Shown one piece after another: positions 1 through 5,752 of a DNA stretch of 8,369 bases (position 1 is the stretch's first letter; every line of letters begins with the position of its first letter). Where the stretch lies: contig JAFQDY010000051.1 of the NCBI GenBank assembly GCA_017399325.1, forward strand, positions 1-8,369, written 5' to 3'. Made by a program: the position numbers and the translations under genes. Below the pieces are notes generated by a model. It was given only the letters and a program-made list of their open reading frames with translations, made no database searches and was not told where the DNA came from. Source of the DNA: Oscillospiraceae bacterium (lineage in GTDB: Bacteria; Bacillota; Clostridia; Oscillospirales; Oscillospiraceae).

Positions 1-1262
1 AAGAACATCAGCATAGGATCAGAGCCGCAGGCGGTGTCTTCCGTCCGTTCAAAGTGAGAGGAATACAGGCCGTATTCTTCGTTAAAGTCGTGCCAGCCTT
101 CTTTGCTGCCGTTTACAAGGATCTTGTAGGCAAGATCGGGGCATTTGGCGGCTGCGGCGTCCACTGCATCGGAAACATCTCCGTCAGCGGTACACAAAAT
201 CGCCTTGACTTTGCCGGCCTGGAAGCGGTATGTAAAGTCCTTTTCCAGCAGTTGGTTGGTAGCCGGAATGGCCACGGCACCCAGTTTGTGCAGGGCAAGA
301 ATAGAGAACCAGTACTGATAGTGGCGCTTGAGCACCAGCATCACCCGGTCGCCCTTCTTGATGCCAAGGGCCTTAAAGTAATTGGCAACACGGGCGGATT
401 CTTTCTTCAGGTCCTTGAATGTGAACCGACGCTCGGTCATATCCTCGGAAATATGGAGCATCGCCAGTTTTTCCGGCTGCTCGTCACCCAAGGTATCCAC
501 GATGTCAAAGGCAAAGTTGAACTGTTCCTGACCCTTAAAGGAGATCTCGGTCAGCAAGCCGTCTTCCACCTTGCGGTCGATAAACTTCCGGTAGATCCGG
601 TGCTTTTTATCCGGCTCGCGACGGGCGGTGTCCGGCACAGCCACGGAAGCCGCCTGTTCGCCCTCACGGGCGGCAGAATTGGACAGGACGATGGCATAGA
701 ATGCGCAATCCTCACCGTCAACGGCGATCATTCCGTGGGGGGTGGAAGAATCGTAGTAAATACAGTCGCCCGGGTGCAAAACTTCCTGATTCTCACCGAT
801 CTGAATGCGCATACTGCCTTTGATGACAATGTCACATTCCTGACCTTCGTGGGTAGTCAGTTCAATAGGTTCCTGCTCCGCTTCAGGGCGGTATTTTACC
901 GACATATAAAGGGGCAGGGCGATACGGTTGCGGAAGTCGGCAGCCAGGTTATAACCCACCATATGATGGGCTTCTTCGATCCGCTGGCCCTCACCCTTGC
1001 GGGTCAGCGCATAAGAGCGCAGTTTGGGGCTTCGGCCTTCCAGAAGGTCCGACATATCCACGCCGAAAATCAGCACGCATCGGTACAAAAATGCGATGCT
1101 TAAATCTTTCGTACCTTCCTCACAGCGGCGGTACTCTTCCACACTGATGCCGATACGGACAGCCATATCTTCCTGAGAAATGCCGGAGATCTCCCGCAGT
1201 TCCCGGATACGGGCCGCAATTTCCATATTCTTCATATCCGCACCGGTGATTTTTTGTGTCAT
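1..1262 (-). CDS. XRE-cupin-acyl-CoA synthetase fusion, 5' part (3' end off the window)
   Basis: This is an open frame of 420 complete codons with no stop before the left edge, so only the N-terminal part is visible. It starts MTQKITGADMKN. Residues about 15-76 are an XRE-type helix-turn-helix (RIRELREISGISQEDMA, ending DLLEG). Residues about 117-192 are a cupin with possible metal ligands H138, E142 and H176 (TPHGM). From about residue 235 an AMP-binding acyl-CoA synthetase domain begins (MTERRFTFKDLK, GDRVMLVLKRHYQ). The window ends at DPMLMF, where the complete paralogue at 1357-3630 continues into its ATP-binding TSGTTG loop, so that loop should lie just outside. The start is fixed by GAGAGG at 1269-1274, six bases upstream. 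It lies 94 bp downstream of its paralogue and has its own promoter, so it can be expressed apart from that T-box-controlled gene. By analogy with MACS-type ligases it would join a carboxylic acid to CoA using ATP; the substrate is unknown. The frame and domain calls are secure. Confidence 0.88.
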   Translation of the reverse strand, partial: MTQKITGADMKNMEIAARIRELREISGISQEDMAVRIGISVEEYRRCEEGTKDLSIAFLYRCVLIFGVDMSDLLEGRSPKLRSYALTRKGEGQRIEEAHHMVGYNLAADFRNRIALPLYMSVKYRPEAEQEPIELTTHEGQECDIVIKGSMRIQIGENQEVLHPGDCIYYDSSTPHGMIAVDGEDCAFYAIVLSNSAAREGEQAASVAVPDTARREPDKKHRIYRKFIDRKVEDGLLTEISFKGQEQFNFAFDIVDTLGDEQPEKLAMLHISEDMTERRFTFKDLKKESARVANYFKALGIKKGDRVMLVLKRHYQYWFSILALHKLGAVAIPATNQLLEKDFTYRFQAGKVKAILCTADGDVSDAVDAAAAKCPDLAYKILVNGSKEGWHDFNEEYGLYSSHFERTEDTACGSDPMLMF

Positions 1263-1287
1263 AAGTTACCTCTCAAATAGCCGTTGT

Positions 1288-1306
1288 GTCCGGAAAGGTC
1301 CGGAAA
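1288..1306. repeat. Tandem GTCCGGAAA repeat, candidate operator
   Basis: Two exact copies of GTCCGGAAA (1288-1296 and 1298-1306) are separated by one G, giving a 10-bp period, about one helical turn. Each copy contains the palindrome TCCGGA. The pair lies just downstream of the -10 box (1312-1317) and covers the expected transcription start of the leftward gene. A repressor bound here would block initiation. The XRE domain encoded by this gene or by its paralogue is the obvious candidate binder, but this is inference. Confidence 0.45.
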
Positions 1307-1311
1307 ATAAA

Positions 1312-1340
1312 ATTTTATCATTCCTGCAGGAAATTGTCAA
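1312..1340 (-). promoter_or_regulatory. Sigma-A promoter for the leftward partial fusion gene
   Basis: On the minus strand TTGACA (1335-1340) is followed by a 17-bp spacer and TAAAAT (1312-1317), a near-consensus vegetative promoter. It lies between the stop of the upstream paralogue (1357) and the start codon at 1262, giving a leader of about 45 bases. No T-box or terminator is visible in this short leader, so this gene has an entry point that is independent of the upstream T-box. Confidence 0.75.
1321..1332. promoter_or_regulatory. Perfect 12-bp palindrome inside the promoter spacer
   Basis: TTCCTGCAGGAA is a perfect palindrome lying wholly between the -35 and -10 boxes of the promoter at 1312-1340. 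Spacer palindromes are classic repressor sites. It could also form a small hairpin in read-through RNA from the upstream gene, but it has no following U-run, so it is not a convincing terminator. The binding protein is unknown. Confidence 0.35.
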
Positions 1341-1356
1341 CAAACGACAGTGTTTT

Positions 1357-3630
1357 TTACAGTTTGTTCCGCATAATTTTTCCGCTGATGGTCTTGGGCA
1401 ATTCGTCCCGGAACACCACGATACGGGGGTACTTGTAAGGCGCAGTGTGGGTCTTGACGTAATTTTGAATTTCTTTCTTCAGTTCTTCCGTGCCTTCCGT
1501 ACCGGGAACAAGCACGATAGATGCCTTGACCACCTGACCCCGGACTTCGTCGGGAGCGGCAGAAACGCCGCATTCCAGCACATAAGGCAGTTCCATAATG
1601 GTGGACTCGATCTCGAACGGTCCGATCCGGTAGCCGGAGGACTTGATCACATCGTCGACGCGGCCCACATACCAGTAGTAGCCGTCCTCATCCCGCCAGG
1701 CCACATCGCCGGTGTGATACATACCGTCGTGCCATACGGAATCGGTGGCTTCCTGATTGCGGAAGTAACCCAGAAATACACCGCAGGTGGGGTTGGGTTC
1801 GGTGCGGATCACGATCTCGCCGTTGACGCCGTCATCCACAGAATTGCCGTCGGCATCCACAATGTCAATGCCGTAGCCGGGGATGGGTTTGCCCATAGCG
1901 CCGGGTTTGATCTGGGTGCCGTAGAGGTTTGCGATGCCCAGTGTCATCTCCGTCTGACCGAAACCTTCATGGACCCGCAGGCCGGTGGCTTTCTCGAACT
2001 GATAGAACACCTCGGGATTCAGCGCCTCGCCGGCGGTGGTTGCGTGATGGATGGACGACAGGTCATATTTGCTCAAGTCCTGCTTGATAAGCATACGGTA
2101 CATAGTGGGGGGCGCGCAGAATGTGGTGATATTGTACCGGGCAAACATAGGCAGGATCTTTTCCGCATCAAAGCGGTCGAAATCGTAGGTGAACACTGCG
2201 CCTTCGCACAGCCACTGGCCGTAGAATTTTCCCCACAGCGCCTTGCCCCAACCGGTTTCGGAGATGGTAAAGTGCAGGCCGTCCCGTTCGCAAAGATGCC
2301 AGTACTTGGCAGTCACGTAGTGGCCCAAAGCGTATTTATAAGAATGCATCGCCATCTTGGGATAGCCGGTAGTGCCGGAGGTGAAGAGCATCAGCATCGG
2401 ATCCTCACCGCAAGGGGCATCCTCAGTCCGCAGATAGCGGCGGCTGAACAGGCCATATTCTTCATTGAAATCGTGCCAGCCGTCTTTTTTGCCGCCCACC
2501 ATAATTTTGGTCAGGCTGATATTCGCGGTCTTTTCTGCCAATTCCACCTGATTGGCGGTGTCGCCGTCGGCGGTACACAAAATAGCAGACACGCCGCCTG
2601 CTTCAAAGCGGTAGACAAAATCGTGCTCCATCAGTTGGTTGGTGGCAGGGATCGCGATGGCGCCCAATTTGTGCAGACCCAGCATAGCGAACCAGAACTG
2701 GTAATGGCGCTTTAAGACCAGCATTACCCGGTCGCCCCGTTTGATGCCCAGAGATTTAAAGTAGTTGGCGCACTGGGAAGATGCGTCCTTCATATCCTTG
2801 AAGGTGAACCGGCGCTCGGTCATATCGTTTGCGATGTGCACCATTGCCAATCTGTCCGGCTCTTTCCGGGCGATGGCGTCCACCGTGTCAAATGCAAAGT
2901 TGTAACGGTCGGTTTCGGCAAAGTTGATACCGGTCATCACGCCATTTTCATCTTCACTGCCCCAGACAAATTCGTTGCAAAGCAGCGGCTGATCCTGCAC
3001 GCGGGACTTTTGGGCGGTGGGGTGGCGCATAGTGGTGTCAGTCTTGTCGCCTGCCATGATCATAGACAGGAACACACACTTTTCCCCGTCAATGGCGATC
3101 ATACCGTGGGGGGTGGAGGATTTGTAGAAAATGCTGTCGCCCTCACGCAAAACTTCTTCGTGGTCGCCCACTTTGATGCGCATAGCGCCTTGCAGGACCA
3201 GGTCGAATTCCTGACCGTCGTGGGTAACGGTGTGAATAGGTTTATTCTGCAGCTCCTCAGAATATTCATAGGTAACATAGTAAGGGGTGGCCAGTTTCTT
3301 GCGGAACAGGGCTGCCATATCCTGAATGGTAATGCCATCTTCGCTGGCTGTTACCATACCTTTGCCCTTGCGGGTGACCGCATAGCCGGACAGTTTGGCG
3401 CTGTGGCCTTCCAAAAGTTCTGTCAGTTCCAGGCCGAATATCTTGGCGCACTTATGCATAAAGGTAAAAGGCAGGTCCAATGTGCCGGCCTCGTATTGCA
3501 GATACACTTCTTCATACAGTTCCGTCTTTTCTGCCATCTGGGCAGCGGTGTAACCGACGATCTGACGCATTTCGCGAATTCGCTGCGCCACATCCATTAA
3601 TTGATTGTTTGCTGCGTTTTGGTTACTCAT
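1357..3630 (-). CDS. XRE-cupin-medium-chain acyl-CoA synthetase fusion, 757 aa
   Basis: The protein has three parts. Residues about 13-75 form an XRE helix-turn-helix (VAQRIREMRQIVGYTAAQMAE). Residues about 117-192 form a cupin with candidate metal ligands H137, E141 and H175. Residues about 235-757 form a complete ANL-superfamily synthetase most like the MACS group. Its core motifs are the ATP loop TSGTTGYPK (417-425), GQTE (558-561), YHTGD (638-642), GRVDD (656-660) and SGYRIGPFEIE after K663, with catalytic lysine K751 in PKTISGKIM. All catalytic motifs look intact, so it should form acyl-AMP and then acyl-CoA; the acid is not known. The first 190 residues match PuuR-like XRE-cupin regulators, which usually stand alone. 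The start has AGGAGGT at 3638-3644, seven bases upstream. It follows a T-box leader with probable Ile specifier, and its promoter is at 3924-3952. Whether the N-terminal part binds DNA or senses a small molecule for the enzyme is open. Confidence 0.92.
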   Translation of the reverse strand: MSNQNAANNQLMDVAQRIREMRQIVGYTAAQMAEKTELYEEVYLQYEAGTLDLPFTFMHKCAKIFGLELTELLEGHSAKLSGYAVTRKGKGMVTASEDGITIQDMAALFRKKLATPYYVTYEYSEELQNKPIHTVTHDGQEFDLVLQGAMRIKVGDHEEVLREGDSIFYKSSTPHGMIAIDGEKCVFLSMIMAGDKTDTTMRHPTAQKSRVQDQPLLCNEFVWGSEDENGVMTGINFAETDRYNFAFDTVDAIARKEPDRLAMVHIANDMTERRFTFKDMKDASSQCANYFKSLGIKRGDRVMLVLKRHYQFWFAMLGLHKLGAIAIPATNQLMEHDFVYRFEAGGVSAILCTADGDTANQVELAEKTANISLTKIMVGGKKDGWHDFNEEYGLFSRRYLRTEDAPCGEDPMLMLFTSGTTGYPKMAMHSYKYALGHYVTAKYWHLCERDGLHFTISETGWGKALWGKFYGQWLCEGAVFTYDFDRFDAEKILPMFARYNITTFCAPPTMYRMLIKQDLSKYDLSSIHHATTAGEALNPEVFYQFEKATGLRVHEGFGQTEMTLGIANLYGTQIKPGAMGKPIPGYGIDIVDADGNSVDDGVNGEIVIRTEPNPTCGVFLGYFRNQEATDSVWHDGMYHTGDVAWRDEDGYYWYVGRVDDVIKSSGYRIGPFEIESTIMELPYVLECGVSAAPDEVRGQVVKASIVLVPGTEGTEELKKEIQNYVKTHTAPYKYPRIVVFRDELPKTISGKIMRNKL

Positions 3631-3652
3631 AGTTACTACCTCCTGAAAAAAT

Positions 3653-3683
3653 AAAAAATCGCCTCAAGAAAAATTCTTGAGAC
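3653..3683 (-). terminator. T-box-controlled intrinsic terminator
   Basis: On the minus strand CTCAAGAA and TTCTTGAG form an 8-bp stem (3674-3681 with 3663-3670) with a 3-base loop, followed by GATTTTTT. It sits between the T-box antiterminator element and the ribosome binding site of the 757-aa gene, the expected place for the alternative terminator of a class I T-box. Confidence 0.88.
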
Positions 3684-3917
3684 GAGTAAAATGTATACCC
3701 GCGGTACCACTCAATTTGCGGCCAATACGCCGCCACTTCAGACTCCAACAAGTCCTATCCCTTAACGCGGGCAGACGGGAAAACCTACTTGACATTTCAG
3801 TTCTCCGGCTCGGAAGGGATAAGTCATTAGACTGGAAAAACTCCGGTTTTCACCAACCACCGGCTCTCTGTGCTTTTTCTCGGTCTGACCGTCTTCGTCA
3901 AAGCCTTTTCCCATATT
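3653..3917 (-). promoter_or_regulatory. T-box riboswitch leader, probable tRNA-Ile (ATC specifier)
   Basis: On the minus strand the leader has the Stem I AG-bulge and distal-loop block (AGAGAGCCGG then GGTTGGTG, within 3843-3870). A Stem III hairpin (GACT/AGTC) lies at 3741-3754. The antiterminator T-box GAGTGGTACCGCG is at 3700-3712 and is followed by a terminator. The lower Stem I can be folded as GGCT/AGCC (3902-3905 with 3807-3810), a kink-turn-like TTGAC/CGAG, then GAAG/CTTC (3893-3896 with 3813-3816). This places a six-base loop strand TTATCC at 3817-3822, with specifier ATC at 3818-3820. UGGU in the T-box would pair with a tRNA ending ACCA, and tRNA-Ile has A73. Uncharged tRNA-Ile would therefore permit read-through into the XRE-cupin-synthetase gene. 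T-box identity is near certain; the Ile call is inferred from the hand fold. Confidence 0.9.
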
Positions 3918-3923
3918 AACCAC

Positions 3924-3952
3924 ATTATATACTGTCCACGAGAAAAAGTCAA
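3924..3952 (-). promoter_or_regulatory. Sigma-A promoter for the leftward T-box transcript
   Basis: On the minus strand TTGACT (3947-3952), a 17-bp spacer and a perfect TATAAT (3924-3929) form a strong vegetative promoter. Transcription should begin near 3917, just ahead of T-box Stem I. Control is therefore expected mainly at the leader, although the palindrome at 3951-3975 touches the -35 box. Confidence 0.85.
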
Positions 3953-3975
3953 ATGTTTTTCTGTCTAAAACATTT
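3951..3975. repeat. 25-bp interrupted palindrome between divergent promoters
   Basis: AAATGTTTT (3951-3959) and AAAACATTT (3967-3975) are exact 9-bp inverted arms around a 7-base centre. The left arm overlaps the -35 box of the leftward promoter by two bases, and the site ends 36 bp before the rightward -35 box. It is placed where one DNA-binding protein could affect both operons. The AT-rich surroundings raise the chance of such a repeat arising by accident. Confidence 0.4.
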
Positions 3976-4011
3976 TATTTATTTTTTCGGTTTTTTGTAT
4001 AATCCTACATA

Positions 4012-4040
4012 TTGACAATCCTGCGGGGCTAAATTATAAT
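4012..4040 (+). promoter_or_regulatory. Consensus sigma-A promoter for the rightward T-box operon
   Basis: A perfect TTGACA (4012-4017), a 17-bp spacer and a perfect TATAAT (4035-4040) make a fully consensus vegetative promoter. Transcription should start near 4047, about ten bases before the base of T-box Stem I. So strong a promoter fits an operon whose output is set by leader termination. Confidence 0.9.
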
Positions 4041-4046
4041 ATCCCA

Positions 4047-4313
4047 TATATGCAAAGACTTTGACGGAAATCCTGCCTTATTCAGATGTTTCAGAGAGCC
4101 GGCGGTTGGTGTGAGCCGGTGCGGACGGATCTGGCAATCTGCTTCCCGAGTCGGTTTTGTGAACGCGAAAGTCAGTAATGAAACCCGGTCGCCCCGTTAC
4201 AGGCTGGGACTTTGTTGGAAGTCCGAGAGAGATTCTCCGTCAGGGGAATAAGCAGGGTGGTACCGCGAATTTGTTTTCGTCCCTGAGGTCATACTTTGAC
4301 CTCAGGTTTTTTT
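4047..4313 (+). promoter_or_regulatory. T-box riboswitch leader, probable tRNA-Leu (CTG specifier)
   Basis: The leader has the Stem I block AGAGAGCCGG and GGTTGGTG (4093-4111). A Stem III hairpin GGACTT/AAGTCC lies at 4207-4224, and the canonical antiterminator T-box AGGGTGGTACCGCG is at 4254-4267. A terminator follows. Lower Stem I folds as GACT/AGTC (4057-4060 with 4149-4152), kink-turn-like TTGAC/CGAG, then GGAA/TTCC (4066-4069 with 4143-4146). TGCC/GGCA (4074-4077 with 4133-4136) closes the specifier loop. The six-base loop strand is ATCTGC (4137-4142). At the register used by the divergent leader, the specifier is CTG (4139-4141). UGGU predicts discriminator A73, as in tRNA-Leu. An ATC reading at 4137-4139 is the main alternative. 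Uncharged tRNA would allow transcription of the LeuA-like and TIM-barrel-ligase genes. Confidence 0.93.
4282..4313 (+). terminator. T-box-controlled intrinsic terminator
   Basis: CCTGAGGTCA (4282-4291) pairs perfectly with TGACCTCAGG (4297-4306) around a 5-base loop, followed by seven T residues (4307-4313). It lies directly after the T-box antiterminator sequence and before the ribosome binding site at 4325-4330. Confidence 0.93.
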
Positions 4314-4324
4314 ATTATTGTATG

Positions 4325-4330
4325 AAGGAG
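4325..4330 (+). promoter_or_regulatory. Ribosome binding site that decides the start of the LeuA-like gene
   Basis: AAGGAG lies nine bases before the ATG at 4340. It rules out the in-frame upstream ATG at 4178, which falls inside the T-box leader and would force translation across the antiterminator and terminator. Confidence 0.8.
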
Positions 4331-4339
4331 ACACGCATT

Positions 4340-5752
4340 ATGGCAAACATCAAAATTTCCGATATGACTATGAAACAGGCAGCCGAGGGCTTCAGCCTGT
4401 CCTTCAAAGAGAAGATCGAACTATCCAAACTGCTGGATAAACTGGGTGTCTCCGTCATTGAACTGGAAGGGGTCACCAATCCCAAAGTGGACGCTTTGCG
4501 GATCAAGTCCATTGCCGCGGCGGTGAAAGAAAGCGCCATCGCCGTGCCTGTGGCATTGGATGGTGAGGATCTGCAGGACATCTGGAACGCCCTTGCGGAT
4601 GCCAACGCGCCCCGTTTGCAGGTAGTCGCTCCTTTGAGCGCGGTGCAGATGGAATATCTGTATCACAAAAAGCCCGACGGAATGCTCTCCAGCATCAAAA
4701 AGACCGTTTCTGATTGCGCAGGTCTTTGCCGCGATGTGGAGTTTATTGCCGAAGATGCCACCCGCAGCGAATTTTCTTTCCTGTGTCAGGCGTTGGATGC
4801 AGCCGTGGCCGCCGGCGCGACCACCGTTACTTTGTGCGACACTGCCGCAAGTTTACTGCCTGCGGAATTTGCCGACTTCATTGCCCGTGTGACGGACGCC
4901 GTTCCCGCTTTAAAAAATATCAGCGTGGGCGTAGGTTGTCCCGACAATCTAAATATGGCCGTTTCCTGCTCCGTGGCTGCTTTGTGCCAAGGTGTAACCG
5001 AAGTCAAGGCCGCTGCCTATGCGATCCACACGGCTGACCTTTCTCACATCGCAAAGATCATTGCCCAGCGGGGCGACGATTTTGGCTGGAACACCTCTGT
5101 ACGCACCACCCAACTGGGCCGCATCGTGGGGCAGATCCAATGGATGTGTCAGACCGGCAAGAGCAAAACATCTCCTTTTGACGCCGGCGCGAAAGAAGAA
5201 GAAACCGGCATTTACTTAACCGCCCATGACGATCTGACCGCCGTTATCAAAGCGGTGGAACATCTTGGTTATGACCTGTCCGCCGAGGACAACAACAAAG
5301 TCTACGATGCATTCAAGGCCATCGCCTGCAAAAAAGAGCAGGTGAGCATTAAGGAACTGGACGCCATCGTGGCATCGGCTGCCATGCAGGTGCCTTCTAC
5401 TTACACTTTGGACACCTATGTGATCACCTCCGGCAACACCATTTCTTCCACCGCCCATCTGCGGCTGAAAAAGAAAGACGCTGTCATTGAGGGCGTTTGC
5501 ATTGGCGACGGCCCGATCGACGCGGCATTTTTGGCAATCGAGCAGATCGTTGGCTGCCACTATGAACTGGACGATTTCCAGATCCAGGCCGTTACCGAAG
5601 GTCGGGGCGCTATGGGTCAGACCATCGTAAAACTGCGCTCCAACGGCCGCCTTTACTCCGGTCGGGGTATTTCCACCGACATTGTGGGCGCCGGTATCCG
5701 CGCTTACTTAAGCGCCCTGAATAAAATCGTTTATGAGGAGGAAATCGTATGA
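4340..5752 (+). CDS. 2-isopropylmalate-synthase-like protein with eroded catalytic site, 470 aa
   Basis: Residues about 5-270 match the LeuA-type catalytic TIM barrel and residues about 350-465 match the LeuA regulatory domain (GDGPIDAAFLAI at 389-400, AVTEGRGAMGQ at 417-427, STDIVGAGIRAYLSALN at 445-461). The barrel keeps EDATRS (138-143) and DTAAS (167-171). It has lost the signature sites. The family DTTLRDGEQ is replaced by DMTMKQAAE (8-16), so the catalytic Arg becomes K12 and the metal Asp becomes Q13. The metal motif HCHND becomes GCPDN (199-203), and the GERAGN region is not recognisable (about 225-236). It is therefore unlikely to make isopropylmalate or citramalate by the known mechanism. 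The intact regulatory domain suggests it may still bind leucine or a related effector. It is the first gene after a probable Leu T-box and overlaps the next gene by ATGA. It may be a regulatory subunit of the ligase encoded next, or an enzyme of altered chemistry. Homology is clear; function is not. Confidence 0.85.
   Translation: MANIKISDMTMKQAAEGFSLSFKEKIELSKLLDKLGVSVIELEGVTNPKVDALRIKSIAAAVKESAIAVPVALDGEDLQDIWNALADANAPRLQVVAPLSAVQMEYLYHKKPDGMLSSIKKTVSDCAGLCRDVEFIAEDATRSEFSFLCQALDAAVAAGATTVTLCDTAASLLPAEFADFIARVTDAVPALKNISVGVGCPDNLNMAVSCSVAALCQGVTEVKAAAYAIHTADLSHIAKIIAQRGDDFGWNTSVRTTQLGRIVGQIQWMCQTGKSKTSPFDAGAKEEETGIYLTAHDDLTAVIKAVEHLGYDLSAEDNNKVYDAFKAIACKKEQVSIKELDAIVASAAMQVPSTYTLDTYVITSGNTISSTAHLRLKKKDAVIEGVCIGDGPIDAAFLAIEQIVGCHYELDDFQIQAVTEGRGAMGQTIVKLRSNGRLYSGRGISTDIVGAGIRAYLSALNKIVYEEEIV

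Noticed and set aside
1263..1356. Terminator between the two tandem fusion genes
   Set aside because: The only hairpin candidate is the 12-bp palindrome in the promoter spacer, which lacks a loop and a following U-run.
1180..2715. Long plus-strand open frame of 511 codons, and similar ones at 54-1103 and 2836-3600
   Set aside because: They lie antisense to the XRE-cupin-synthetase genes, have no recognisable domains or ribosome binding sites, and arise from the codon bias of the real genes.
3677..3919. Plus-strand open frame of 80 codons
   Set aside because: It covers the minus-strand T-box leader; RNA structure explains the sequence, and there is no ribosome binding site or homology.
4133..4142. 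GGC (Gly), TCT (Ser) or TGC (Cys) as the rightward T-box specifier
   Set aside because: These readings do not sit in the loop register shared with the other leader, and UGGU predicts A73, whereas tRNA-Gly, tRNA-Cys and tRNA-Ser usually have U or G there.
4178..4339. Upstream in-frame ATG extending the LeuA-like protein by 54 residues
   Set aside because: The extension would be translated from the T-box antiterminator and terminator. The ATG at 4340 has its own ribosome binding site and the LeuA homology begins there.
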